A stretch of DNA of 64,000 nt from Neckera pumila (taxonomy: Eukaryota; Streptophyta; Bryopsida; Hypnales; Neckeraceae), in assembly GCA_963969595.1 (NCBI GenBank), contig OZ018417.1, positions 3,970,501 through 4,034,500 of the forward strand, given 5' to 3'. Below are positions 44,780-56,869 of the stretch, in pieces (the stretch's first letter is position 1; each line of letters opens with the position of its first letter). The notes under the pieces were generated by a model, which worked only from the letters and a program-made list of their open reading frames with translations, had not been told where the DNA came from and did no database searches. The translations under genes were made by a program, and so were the position numbers.

Positions 44780-45930
44780 ATACATTTCCAAGGGTATTCA
44801 CCCCCCTTCTCTTTTCCTACTAGTAAACTTATCTCTTGAGATTATCATCCTAATCTTCTAACTTTTGACTTTCTACGCTGGACCAAACTTCTAACTTTTG
44901 GAGAACAACTCCAAATCACAAATGGATTGCACCATTGGCTTCAAAAGGCCATTTTTAGTCTAAAAGTCCCCTATCTCCAAATTTGATGTCAAAAATGCAA
45001 TAATACTTAGCGCTAATTGAACACCAAAAAGGTGTAAAAATCCAATCTTTGGAGTTTGACTTTTCTAAGAAAAGTAACTAGCCTAAATTCTTTAGAGGGT
45101 ATAAGGGAGTAAGAAAATATCCAACTTTGACCCCATTCCGATTCCGTGTGCTCCCGGGACACCGGTCAATTCCACCGGTTTCTTCAAATTTGGCAATTGT
45201 CGAGGAATCTTGCTGTTTGGAGTACCTCTGGCTATCAAAGTATTTTGAAACTTGTTGGAGCACCTTATTAGCATAAAACAAGCTAGCCTAATATTTACTA
45301 AGATTTTAACGCAACCTGGGTAAGTTACGAGAATTTCCCATCGAAGGTTTTGGCGTTTGACTATTGATGGAGGAAAAAAAAATTCCTTCTTCAAAAGTTG
45401 GCTTGCCGCCCACGTATACCTTTGTGGTTATTTTTGCTCTCCTTTAATTTGTGTCAATAAGAAAGAACAACCTTATATTATCTAGTGGTGCAAATGTGTG
45501 TTTGATCCCTTTTTATTTGCAAGGGTGGAACCAAAACCTCCATGTATGGAGAAGCCAATTGAACGTGACTTAGATTGCATGCAACATCCCTTGTTGACAT
45601 TCCAAAAGAATTTAGGTTTATTAAACCATGCCGTGCTGTCATTCCCAAAAACATTCAAGTAGTGTAAGAATTCAAATGCATTTTAAAATAAGTATTGAAA
45701 GAAGCACCACACAAACATTGGTTTTTATATGACTTTATGATTAAGTTTAGTACCATACAAAGTTTTTGAATAAGAGATGTCCATTCATTCCAATAAGGTT
45801 GGTAGTATTAGTGAAAATGAAGTACTTGGGCACCAAACAATTGTAGCCTCATTAGAAAAATTTTCAAGCCTCCAGAGGGTTGCTCTACAATGACCAAACC
45901 AATCTATTAATTGCCTAGGAATCAGTAGGG
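44780..45930. other. No gene recognised
   Basis: AT-rich intergenic sequence. The ORFs at 45078-45394 on the minus strand overlap in two frames and are not supported by composition. Confidence 0.3.
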
Positions 45931-46288
45931 GTATATGATTGTAGTGCATTGTGAGAGTGTGTGAATTTTACGAAAGACGTCAAGACTCCAATAATGAACG
46001 TGTAATAGAAGTCTATTTAATAATCAATCACGTAAGCATACAGGGTGATTAATTTGAAAACTAATCAAATCTAATGAAATTAAGCAAAATGAAGTAGATT
46101 TTCAAACTAGTTGCCAAAAAAATTAGTGAACTCTTATGTTTTTCAACTAGCTTCTAAAGTCACGTAGTTTAGAGTGTTTGAAGATGAGAAGAGAAGCTCT
46201 TTATGTACATTTGAGGTGGTAGGAGGTAGAACAACCTATGTAGGATATGTAATTTAGAACTTGTAGTTTTTCAACCATTTATAGTTAA

Positions 46289-47093
46289 CATGTAAAGGAA
46301 GGACCAACATGCATTTTTTGTCTGTATAGAATTTTGGACAGGTATGTACGACTAGAAATCTCTATATTTTTGGCTGAGTTTTTAATAGAAGGTGGGAGGC
46401 AAGGAATATCTTTCATATTCATCAAATTTCATGACATTTGGAAATACAAGTCAAAAGTTATGGCCTAGTATTGTCCTTTTTTTGTAACTGGGCAATTCGG
46501 GTAGATCAGAAAAAATCACTCTTTTCAAAAACAAAAATTTGAAACTGATTTTTAGAGTTGTATATAGGTAAAAAGCTTTGAATCATTCTATTTTGATCAA
46601 TGAGGCAAAAATTATAAAGATTTTAAGTTTGCAGGAAGTTATGGATTTTCTACTCTAAAATAAACTTGGAAGTCCTTTATCTAACATAATTTTCAATACT
46701 TTTGAAAAATATAAAATCCTAGAATGTAGATTATTTATTACAACATTGCCACAATTAGGATTAACATTTTTCAATTTCCTAATTAAATTAATGACAAAAT
46801 TTTGGATTTTGAATCATTCTCTATTACTATCTATTTACTATTTTTTGTGAAGTGTTGCTGCCCTATTTTTTGCAAGGCCAGAAAAATGGTTTTTGTGAAT
46901 TTGAATGCTTATATCTTGCAATCCACATGGTGGAAATTCCTGAAATTTTTAATATATGTTCTCAAGTCACCATACTACAAGATCCTATGGTTACATGTGT
47001 CAAAAAAAGTTCTTTTCAAAAATTGGATACTAGTACTAAAAATGGCAATTTTTGAGCATTTTTGGTGAGAACATAGTCATAGAACTCTAGGGA
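46289..47093 (+). mobile_element. Non-autonomous piggyBac-type element, copy 3 (805 bp), boundaries proven by two empty sites
   Basis: TTAA flanks the element at 46285-46288 and 47094-47097. The ends are degenerate (CATGTAAAGGAAGGACC and CTCTAGGGA). Copies 1 and 2 of the host repeat lack it and keep a single TTAA (17578-17581; 38274-38277) in the context cttatag-TTAA-atcaaaagtaggaatt, against tttatag-TTAA at the left and TTAA-gcataaagtagaaatt at the right of the insertion. Confidence 0.85.
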
Positions 47094-47118
47094 TTAAGCA
47101 TAAAGTAGAAATTATGTT

Positions 47119-47464
47119 AAAACTAGAATTTTAGACCTCATTTAGGCATAGTAGAATAATTTTTAAATTTTTTTTTTGAACTAAGCCAAGTTAGAAAACC
47201 AAGCTAGTTTTCATCTCTTAAAATTTGTTTGAGGTTTAGAGCTTCTAATAAAAAGTTATGGACAAAATTCAAAGATTGTATGTGAAAATGTCAAAGAAAA
47301 TCTCCCTTTTAGAATTTTGTCTATAACTTTTTATTTGAGGCTCTAAACCTCAAATGTATTTTTGGAGATGAAAACTAGCTTGATTCTCCAGTTTTGTTTA
47401 GTTTAAAACTTTTTGGAAAAATTCATTCTACTATGTCTAAATGAGTTCTAAAATTCTAGTTTTA
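47119..47464. repeat. Foldback element FB3 within copy 3
   Basis: The arms aaaactagaattttagacct and gttctaaaattctagtttta pair, with further pairing through ctaagccaagttagaaaacc-like arms. It is at the same relative position as FB1 and FB2. Confidence 0.75.
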
Positions 47465-47640
47465 ACACAATTCCTGCATTTGACAATGAGTGATCTCTCT
47501 TCTAAATATCCCATACCCTTTGAAGATTCACCATGGAAAATTGATTTTTCTATGAAAATAAATTCTTCACCCTTCCTTCTCACCAATTGTCAATGAATTT
47601 AGTCTATCATGGTGCCACAAAAAAAATCTTGAAGGTAGAT

Positions 47641-48220
47641 GTCCTTGGACTATTTTCTACATTTGCTTTTTTTTTCCATAACTTGGTTAGAAAACAAGGT
47701 ATGCAATAAATAGGATTAAAGTGCATTACAATACTTGAACCCTGGTTATTTAAATAACTTTTACTTGGATTTCAAACCACCGACAGTCATCGGACATCAC
47801 GACTTCAGGTGATTGACTATAGGGGAAAAACAAATCATTTAGCAAAGTTAAATGTAATTGTGGATTCCTTTTAGCTACTCTGGAGCAGCCCTTTGGAGTG
47901 CTAAGAGTTTTTCAAATTGAGAGTTTGGTTTCACAAGGTGATATATATGGGCACTAAATTGGATTATCAAACTAAACTTTCATAGTGTAGCTTGATACCG
48001 AGAGACTTCTTTTTCTAATAGTACAAACAAGGAAGTACATGATACACTACATGATGGTTAGATTCAATATAAATTTAAAAATTCCACATGTCATCTTGTG
48101 TGAGGTGACGTAGACCTTTAAGAATTTGATGTAGAAATTTCAATTTTGACACATATTTGCCCAATCAAACCCTCACATACAATACAAGGCCGAAATGACA
48201 TGAAAAAAAATGATATATAT
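47641..48220. other. No gene recognised
   Basis: AT-rich DNA between repeat copies. I found neither a coding frame nor a structured repeat. Confidence 0.3.
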
Positions 48221-48224
48221 TTAA

Positions 48225-49480
48225 CCACTACAGTTCTAAAGCCTTTTTCATCAAATTCAATTCAGAACTACCATTATTATTGCAAAGTTTAAAAAATTTA
48301 GAAATTGATTTTTTTGCATTCTGATCTTGCACTGCACTAGTATAAAAATGTATGGAAGAAATTTCAGAAATTTTGACTACTTAAATTGGAAGATATTTGT
48401 GTTTGAGGTGAAAAAAATTGTATTTTTGGCACCTTGCGTGATTAGATTTTTAAGGCCTTGAATTTTCTTAATTTAAAATTTTTGTGCTATGAATATTGAG
48501 TTGAAAAAAATTATGCTGAAATATTAAAATTTTAGTTTAAAAAAACTAGAAAATACACACTTGCTATTCCTTCTTTAAAAAATTATTAAGTAGAAGTAGG
48601 TACAAAGATTGAAAAGAAATTCAAATTGTTAATAGGTTTAAGATGAAATTGAAATGAAATAATTACAATAGTAAAATTGTTTTAGGAAGCAAATTGAATC
48701 TTATCGATTTATGTTTTTGAAAATTCTGAGAATTGCACTAAAAATTGAATCCCATAAATTCTTTTTTCAAGAAGATGCTTAGATTGCATGTAAAACTAGA
48801 TTGTCCATAACTTTTCCATCACTAGTGTAAATATTGTATGTACATTGGGGTCAAATTTGTTAGGCCTTGTACAAAATCATTTTTTTTTGGGTTGAATCTT
48901 TTTAATTAACTAAATTTAGAGTTTTTGGAAAATTTCATGACCTTGAGCATGGTTCAAAACATTCTTTGACCTTTAATAGTACACACAACTTTTTACTAAT
49001 AGTCAAGGCTTTACGAATATTTGCGGCTTTACCAGTATTCATGGCTTCAACTTTGTGGCTTCATTAATACTTTCTATACTATTCAATTATGCCTTGCAAT
49101 AATTTCTAAAAACTTCATTAGATGCTATATTTAATTATATTTTGAGTTATTTCTTTAACAAATCTTACCCTAGCATAGGGCGTAATGAATCAAATCTTTT
49201 TTGTATAGACAAGAATACTTTCTATGTGAAAAAAAACCCTGAAATCTTTATTCTGGCTTTTTGTGAATTATTTTGTGTTGCCCAACAAGTTTTGTTTTGG
49301 TCTAATTGTGGGACAAATTTTGCTCTTGGAAAATGATTCAAATAAAAAATTTATTCCTTGAAAGCGAATGTATTTTCTATCTTAAAAAAAGTTTAAAAAA
49401 ATCACGACAAAAATTGAGACTGTAGGAATCTACCCAAAATCCATTTTGTTCTCTGAGGGGACAATGGAACTTTAGAAAGT
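48225..49480 (+). mobile_element. Degenerate piggyBac-type element related to the one at 29876-30796
   Basis: The left end CACTACAGTTCTAAAGCC follows TTAA (48221-48224). The right side carries ctgaggggacaatggaactt, like the right end of the 29876 element (cgaatagacaatggtccttt). Blocks such as atgtatggaagaaatttcag and ttggaagatatttgtgtttg match that element in order. An extra segment around 48830-49130 makes it longer. The right TTAA is lost. Confidence 0.55.
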
Positions 49481-49765
49481 AAGGATCTTGCACTTTAATT
49501 CATCCAAATACAAACTTGAGCATAATTTCCAATGATAAACTATCAAAATATTTGAAGGATCTTGATCAAAAAAGAATTCCAAATTCTTTACACCTAAAAT
49601 TTTGAAACACCAAAAGAATAAAATATGAAATTTCTAATTCAAACAAAATATATCCAAAATTATAAATATTCCCTAGGCTCTCATAAATAAAGATTCTGTA
49701 TTAAAACTTTGAAACTGAAAAGCATTCTAGCTTCCCCTTTCGTAAAAATTTCAATCAAACATTAA

Positions 49766-50165
49766 CCCCTAAATTTCCTCAATTGACTATGTTTTCACCA
49801 AGAACGCTTTAAAATTGCCATTTCTATTGCAAGGGCCTTATTTTTATTTTTTTCAATTTTTGCTATATATAACCATAGGATCTTGTAGTAGGATGGGTCA
49901 GCAATATATGATATTTTTTTGGAAAGGTTTGATTGCGTGGATTGCAAGAAATTTGCATTTAGGGTGCCAAAAGATACTTTTTTTGATGCTTGAAAATTAA
50001 GGGCAGCTGCACTTCACAAGGGCTAATTCACTTTCAAAATGGTCCGTGTTAATTTTGCAACTTTGGATTCATTACTCATGCTAATTGCTAAGTAAGGTGT
50101 ATGCTCCAAAATTTTCAAATCGATTGAGATTGTACAACATATAGGAAAAAACTGAAATGTGAAAG
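49766..50165 (-). mobile_element. Truncated piggyBac-type element (about 400 bp)
   Basis: After TTAA (49762-49765) the sequence CCCCTAAATTTCCTCAATTG and the following cactatgtttt-like block match the left end of the reverse-oriented copy at 40458. Similarity continues to acaacatataggaaaaaac near 50155 and then stops. Confidence 0.7.
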
Positions 50166-50220
50166 CATGTTTATCCAAAAAGCCATACGCTTGCAAACTT
50201 TTAGAAATTCATTGCGTTAA

Positions 50221-51142
50221 CCCCTAAAGGACCAACATGTGTTTTTTGGCCGTATAGAAATTTTGGGCAGGTGTGTGTGACTAGAGATATCCATATTTGA
50301 GGCTGAAATTTTAATAGAAGGTGGAGGCAAGGAATATCTTTATGTGTACCAAGTTTCATGACATTTCGAAATACGAGTCAAAAGTTGTGACCTGATATCT
50401 TACTTTTTTCGTAACTGGGCAGTTTGGGCAGATCAGAAAAAATCATTTTTTCCAGAATTTTTTTTTTGAAATTGGTTCTCTACATTTATATATACTTAAA
50501 AAGCTTTGAGTCATTCCATTTCAATCAATGAGTCAAAAGTTATGAGGGTTTTTGGTTTGCGGGCAGTTATGGATTCTCTACTCTAAAAAAAACTTTAAAG
50601 TCATTTATTTAACTCTATTTTCAATATTTTTGGAAAAAAATAAAATCCTAGGATGTAGATTGATTATTACAACATTACAACCGATGGGATTGGTATTTTT
50701 AAATTCCATGATTAAATTTTTAACAATTTAGTATTTTGAGTCATTTTCTACTTCTTTCTACTTACTATTTTTTTCTTATATGTTGTACAATTCCAAATGA
50801 TGTGAAATTTTTCATGCATATAGACAACTTGTTTAGGAAACTGAATTCAAAGAAGCACCACCTTTATCAGCATTTTTTCATTGAAAAGTGAGCTTGCAAA
50901 GTGCAGCTGCCCAGTTTTTCGCAGGATTGAAAAAATGGTTTTCAAGACTTTGAATGCTTATATCTTATGATCCACACGGTGGAATTTTCTGAAATTTTTA
51001 CCACATGTTTTCAAAATATCATACTACAACATCCTACGGTTACATGTGTCAAAAATTGTTTTTTCCAAAAATTTGGTAGTTGTATTAGAAATGGCAATTT
51101 TGGAGCGTTTTTGATGATTACATAGTCATGAAACTTTAGGGG
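50221..51142 (+). mobile_element. Non-autonomous piggyBac-type element, copy 4 (922 bp, best preserved ends)
   Basis: Flanked by TTAA at 50217-50220 and 51143-51146. The ends CCCCTAAAG and CTTTAGGGG are perfect inverted repeats. It is collinear with the copies at 12043 and 40458. The near-identical lengths of 921-925 bp among four copies define a family consensus length. No coding capacity. Confidence 0.9.
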
Positions 51143-51146
51143 TTAA

Positions 51147-51734
51147 CATAAAGAAGTTTTTCCAAAAACTGAATAGTGAACACTTTGAATGTCATGTCCT
51201 TTACCATAAAAAACATTTCAAGTTGCAATGCTAAAATCTCACCTACTTGTGAAGGAGTTTGAAAACTACAGCCTACCACTTTGGTGGGCAATATGAAAAA
51301 AGGGTTTGGTTGATAAAAATGTCGGGTTAGTGAAAAATCTCTCTACCTCTGGTGTACAAGAGCACTGCCAAAAAACTGAGTCTCTATAGGTTTGAAATTC
51401 TTCCCAACTAATCCCCCCTCCTACCCTACTGTCAAAATTCAAGTGGCCCAGGCTGTAGCAACGGCTACAGGGGCACCTGCTGTATGGATGGGGGAGCAAA
51501 TGGCAGGTGAGGGTTAGGCTTTGGGAAGGTGCCTGCCGCATTGGGAGGGGGGAGGAGCAAATGGCATGTGAAGGCTGGGCTTTGGAAGGGCAGCCATGCG
51601 GCAGGGTTGGGTTGGGTTGGAAGATGGTGGAAAACGGAAGGGGACGAAGGAGGGGAAGAGAAGAAAACGCAGGGAGAAGGGAGGGTGGGATGTTGGCTAC
51701 TCCAGGGAGTGCCCAAATTTGAGTTGCTACAACA
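51147..51734. other. No gene recognised; G-rich on the plus strand around 51480-51690
   Basis: The stretch 51480-51690 is G-rich on the plus strand (ggttgggttgggttggaaga and ggaggggaagagaagaaaac). A 158-codon minus ORF (51266-51742) is Pro/Ser/Leu-rich because of that bias and I do not consider it a gene. Confidence 0.35.
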
Positions 51735-52200
51735 AACACCAAAAAAATGATAAGTAAGGTAAGTGGACATTTCTTTGGTAATAAGAAGAAGTTGTTTCCA
51801 GAAAAGAAAAAACATTTTCATGAATTATTTTGAAAATACATTGTAAAGAAAAAAAATTATAAACAAGAAAAACCAAAGAAGGTGAACAATGGGGAACAAA
51901 ATGTAAAGAAGAAAAAAAAATATTTAAAAAAAATATATATTCAAATAGAAAGAGGGGAACAAAATTGAGCACTTGCCAAGAAGGAAAAACATGGGAACAA
52001 AAAAGGAAACAAGTGAAGAATGAAGCCGACCCAAAAAATTGGAAACAATTAAAAATGTAGTGGCGGCAAAAGAGATTGAGAACAACAAAGCAAAAAAATG
52101 AAAATGAAATTGTCAAAATAAATAGGAGTAATGAAAATTATGTGTTGTTGATGGAAAAGAAATGGAAAGGAGTTAGGAAATAATAAAGGGGGAATGAACT
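51735..52200. repeat. Purine-rich tract on the plus strand
   Basis: About 450 bp are dominated by A and G on the plus strand with few pyrimidines (runs such as gaagaaaaaaaaatatttaa and gggaacaaaaaaggaaacaa). Periodicity is weak. A similar but tandem-like tract occurs at 61175-61430. Confidence 0.6.
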
Positions 52201-52205
52201 TACCC

Positions 52206-53787
52206 TCACATGGTGTTCTGATTATTTTGATGGGCACCTCTATAGTTTTGTGGTCCATAGTGGAATTCTTCAAAGCAATTGCGGTTTAGGCATAGGTATG
52301 CCCTATTGTGTGCATGACAATTGTGGTGACAAGATGGAAATCCACAATGTACACAACGGCGCCGGCGCCGGCGCCGAGTTCATATAGGCAAATGAGGCCT
52401 TGGATCCTCCTCTTCCTCTTCCATAGCACGTCCATTCCAATTTTGTAGTAATGCCTCACATAAGTTGAGCTTGAATTGTAGATGTGTCATTGGAGTTTTA
52501 TGACGGTCATATGCCCGCAAAATCCCTTTATATAAAATATACATATTCACCACCGTTGTGTCAAGGAGAAAGGCAAACATACGATGCCACCACTTATGCA
52601 ATCTAGTTTGGCATATATATGATGCCCGCAATTGATCCGCCACATCCACCCCCCTCATATATGTGGTATACTCCAAAAGCACAGGAGAAGTGGGAATGAA
52701 GTTCCTCACGGCTCCTTCCCTACGATGCACCGTTGGAAATGGAACACAAGGAAAATGAAATGGCACCGCATGGATGGAAATGAGGAGCATGGGCCGCTTG
52801 TCCACCCAAACCACACAAGTAATTCCTCTACTCTCATGCATTTTCCATTGCAGTGTACCTTGTGGAGACTTTTTCCAATCTTTCACTGTCTTCAATTCCA
52901 AAGGTAACCCAATACAATTACATCGTATTGTCCCTGTGCCATATATGTCAAATGCGACCAACTCTATAAATAAGCCAATGCTTGAAAAAAAATTATCCGT
53001 AACAAGAACATGGCCTTTGCCTCCAAGGCCTTGGACTAAATCCATAACCATGTTGTGGGCTAATCGGGGCTCTCCATGAACTACCACCGACACGTCATTG
53101 AGTACTAAATTTGGATTAGCACCACAATAAATGTCAAATGTGTATACATATTTTGACGTCAAATTTGCTAGGCACCACACCTTGATGCCCCATTTCTGGG
53201 TTTTTTTTTGGCATGTATTGTATAGTGGGACAATATAAACCTTTGTACCTAGTCATCATCTCATCAACAGTGATGTATTTTCCTAGAGTCCAATTGCATT
53301 TGAAATTGTCCTTGACATCATTTACTAGCCAGCGCACTTGTCCCATTTTGTCATACCCCGGAAGTTGTCTTTCTCTCACATAAATAGCAAGATTAATAAT
53401 ATGCAAACATCTTGTGATTGCTTGGAACCTAGCACAAATAAAAACTTGAGAATTGCAAGGACAATGGAAGAAAGAACCTTTTTTGGCCCAATAGGTCTTT
53501 ATGTTCGGTTGTCTCTTCAATCCAATGAACATGTTAACTGCCAAATAAGCCTTCAAAGCCGCCATGCTCAAAGACTCCCATGTAGCTCCTCCTAGTAGAA
53601 TTTTGTCTTCATTAAGGATTGTTGCATAACGGATAGTTTCAACCACAATTTTTTTAGAACCATATATGGCCAAAATAAAGAAAAGAATGGCATGAATAAT
53701 GGCATCTTTCGGAAATCTTGAGAAGGACAAGACATGCCAAAAAATACTCAACATTGAGGGGAGTAGGTACAATGAGATCGTATCCAT
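52206..53787 (-). pseudogene. PiggyBac transposase (DDE_Tnp_1_7) pseudogene
   Basis: The minus-strand frames give the family layout in order: KIVVETIRYA, TYWAKKGSFF, YDKMGQVRWL, ITVDEMMTRYKG, QYMPKK, KVWCLANLTSKY, VLVTDNFFSS, MRGVDVADQ and HKWWHRMFAF. Then an acidic stretch, six Arg codons (GGCGCC repeats) and a Cys-rich C-terminal domain starting CVHCGFPSCHHNC and ending near LCLNRNCFEEFH. Known family members use three Asp residues. The DN and GVD positions are present, but the first Asp position (LAN where relatives have LAD or CD) is Asn. A one-base length change in the T run at 53202-53210 shifts the frame, and TGA at 52380-52382 cuts off the Cys-rich domain in the same frame. An acidic exon-like block at about 53908-54008 (LLPEFENYGHQYEGLEALDF, donor GTAACT) may be its N-terminus. 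It is not functional. Confidence 0.88.
52357..52376. repeat. GGCGCC hexamer repeat inside the transposase pseudogene
   Basis: Three tandem gcgccg/ggcgcc units give a 20-bp self-complementary run within AT-rich DNA. On the minus strand it encodes the Arg run before the Cys-rich domain. Confidence 0.8.
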
Positions 53788-54008
53788 GTTGATTCTCTAT
53801 AAACATGTTTCACACCATTGGGATTACCCGGGTCCCTGTCATTACTATTATCACCTCCATCAAGGCCAAATTTGTTTTTCCCAGAAATACCCTCCCTGCC
53901 TAGTTACCTTCTGAAAGATATCCCTCCTCTAAAAAATCTAAAGCTTCTAATCCTTCATATTGATGACCATAGTTTTCAAACTCTGGTAGGAGGACCTTGT
54001 CCTCATTT

Positions 54009-54789
54009 CTTTCCACACGCTGCTGTGAGCCCCTAAGTTTGCACTTGAGCCTCAAAATTTCCTTTTTTTTGCTTTTTCCTCATATTTAATATTAATTTGA
54101 GTTCAAAAAACGTTATAAACGTGTTCACATGGCCTTTGGACAAAATCCCTATAAATGCGGTTAGAACTGTCTAAAAAGTTTGGAAGCACTCTAAGCACTT
54201 CTATTTACTAAAAATTAGGTCTACTTATGTGTTTGAGAGGACATTTGAGGGTTGAGATGATATCAAGCCCTGATGCCTATGGGCGCTTTATTCCCACCCT
54301 TAGAATAAAGTGTACACAAAGCCAGGTTCTATTTTTTGTTGTAGGTAAATCTCTATTGGTTGTTAATACATATAATCCAATTACGCCTTCCAAACTATGG
54401 ATCTTTTGATGTTGTTCCTAGTGTTAGCTTTGTCCACTTCTAATTGCTATAAAATCCAAAAGATGTTAGTATTGTTCAGATGATTTTTACTATGACCAAT
54501 CAAACTTTGAATTGGTATTAGCCTAGAAGCAAATAAACGGAATGGTTAAATGGTTAGGGTTTGTTTTATCCTTTCCAAAATGGTGAAGGAAGCTAAAATT
54601 GACCTAAATTCCTAACGGATAATGGTGGATGAAGTTAGGATTAATTAATCTCTTTTTTGGGTAATTTTTGATAAGTTCTTATTGTTACTAATAGAAGATA
54701 AAATTCAACTTGCTTTTCAAAACTAAAGCAGTTTTTGCCTTAGAAATGTTATTTCTAGACTTGTTGTGGTAAAATGTGATTACTTTTTA
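54009..54789. other. No gene recognised
   Basis: AT-rich DNA upstream of the transposase pseudogene. I looked here for a TTAA next to CCC-type ends that would close the transposon and found only gcccctaagttt at about 54039 without TTAA. Confidence 0.3.
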
Positions 54790-55215
54790 CTTCTTCATGT
54801 AAGTTAATTTACTAATGAATTTTGACCGTGTTGGTTCATCAAAATTCTTACGTAATTTTTTTAATCTTAAGTTCTTAATTTTTTATTTTTTTGTTAATCG
54901 TTTTTACTGATGAATTTTGACCGTGTCGGTTCATCAAAATTCTTACGTGATTCTTATTTTATCTTAAGTTTTTAATTTTTAATTTCTTGGTTAATTGTTT
55001 TTACTAATGAATTTTGACCATGTCGGTTCATCAAAATTCTTATGTAATTTTTTTTTACTTTTTGCTTCTAATGTGAACTAGTTTTACTATCGAGATTTGA
55101 TTTTTATCTTAAAGGTAAAATAAAAGTACTTTTGACTTCTTTGGTAAAAGTTATCATACGGGTGAATTTTGACTATTGTCTGGTTCATGAAAAATTCTTC
55201 CGTAATTTCTTTTTT
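54790..55215. repeat. About 95-bp tandem repeat, 3-4 units
   Basis: The block gaattttgaccgtgtcggtt followed by catcaaaattcttacgtaat recurs at about 54818, 54913 and 55009, and more divergently at about 55163. Confidence 0.85.
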
Positions 55216-56869
55216 ACTTTGGAAATTTGGAAACTACTTCTACTTTGATCTTTTGTATTTACTTTTACTCTAGATTCCAATAACCTAAAAGAAATTCTAT
55301 TAGTTAACTTCTATTTTTTCTTTTCTATTTTTACTATTAATCCTATTCAAGATAAATGTTGGGAATTTTTTCTATGGTAAATAATTGGAAATTACTTAAA
55401 TTCTTACTAACTTGGGATATTTTTCTATTGTAAATTTTAAACTCTTTGATAAATCATTGTTTTTGGATGATTCTTTCCAATTTGTTCCTAATTTCTACTT
55501 TAGCTCAAACTTCTTTTATCTTTTGGAATTTTTATCCTATTCCTAATTGCAATTGTTTCCTAGAAGCTATTCAAATTTCTTATCTAATTCTAAGTTTCAA
55601 TTCCTATTTCTAGTGGCCTTTTATGTTCTAAATTTCATTTCAACTTCCTAATCTACGACGTTAATCATACTTAACAATCCTAACTTAATTTGCTAACTTG
55701 CACGTTTAACTTCTGAAATAAAAGAAAGGTTTTAAGAAATTACTCTGAAAATCACGGATTCAATGATTCCCTCCTCGTTCACCGTCATTATAATCTTGTT
55801 GTAGTAAAAATTGGCGTCCATGTCGTAATTCCCCTTCTTTCTTTATAAGAATTCTTTTCCTTCTTTTTATCTTCTTTCCTTTCTTTTTTCTTTATAGTTT
55901 TTGTCTTCTTTTTGTGGATATTTTAGAAACAAATCTAATCCTATCAAATCTAATCTAATAGAATTTTTGCTAATGGTTCAAAAGTCAACCAAACTCAAAA
56001 ATAAACTTGTTGAGTTTTTCTTACTAATACTAATTGGAGAACTTCTCCCAAAGTCAAACTATTCTTTATTTTGTTTTTTTATTGTTTGACTTTGGAATCC
56101 ACTAAACTATGGTTTAAAAATTCAACTATTCCTTGGCGTTGACTAATTTGTCACTTCCTTCTTCAATATAAGCTCTCACTCTTCTATTCTTAAGACCCTA
56201 ATGTCTAAGTCTATCTTTCAATTTGTATGAGCTACAAATCCTTAAAAGCCTGTCTAAGTGGTTATATAAGGAATTGATGAACTAGAACTCTGTCTGAGTG
56301 AGGAACCAAAGCAATCAAGAATTCTAATTGAGTTTATAAGATCAGTGTGGAGGGAACAAGGATAAGCAAAGGTTGGTCAACCTTGATTAACTGAGACTTG
56401 CTTTGGTACTTGCTTGGCTGACCTAGTTGTTTAAACCAGTGACTAGATTGTTTGGTTTGCAATTTCTTTTGAGGAAATTAATCCAATTGATTTGAATTTT
56501 CGTAGGCATAAGAGTTGATTTGGAGGCTTGATATCTTCGGTAGGAGCTTCCAATTGGGTCTGGTTCATCTTCAGGCTTGAATATCCTCTAGCCCTTTGTT
56601 TCTCAGCTCCTTGAAATCTGATTTTTGGTTTATCAAGTTGATTTTCTTCCACCAACCTTCTCAATCTGCTGGTTTGAGCAATAATACAAAAATTAGAGTA
56701 TTCCTGGGTCCCTAATCAATCCTATTAGATCAAACTCAAATAAATCCAAAAAAAAACAATTCTCAGACTTACAACTTGGCCAAAGAATAAATTTTTTGAC
56801 AAAAATCAAAAGTTTGGGACCTTGTGGGGTATCATCCCGATTTTGGTCTTTAGCTAGATTAAGGTTCTT
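55216..56869. other. 1.65 kb without a recognised gene
   Basis: T-rich on the plus strand, with short runs of ttctttctttcctttc around 55850. ORFs (55901-56089 plus, 56443-56664 minus) are unconvincing. Confidence 0.3.

Larger units (their letters stand above)
45930..47640 (+). repeat. 1.3-kb dispersed repeat, copy 3 (divergent, interrupted)
   Basis: The order of landmarks is the same as in 16876-18175: gatgagaagagaagctcttt, ggtaggaggtagaacaacct, catttatagttaa, the foldback, then caattcctgcatttgacaat and ccaattgtcaatgaattta. A piggyBac-type element interrupts it at 46289-47093. Overall divergence is larger than between copies 1 and 2. Confidence 0.7.

Noticed and set aside
51266..51821. 158- and 118-codon minus-strand ORFs
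   Set aside because: Pro/Ser/Leu-rich translation of a G-rich tract in overlapping frames. No domain and no support from composition.
41386..56120. Suspected similarity between 41.4-42.7 kb and 54.5-56.1 kb as two LTR-element fragments
   Set aside because: Both are T/C-rich with similar-looking words, but I could not align them in order and found no terminal direct repeats or polymerase motifs.
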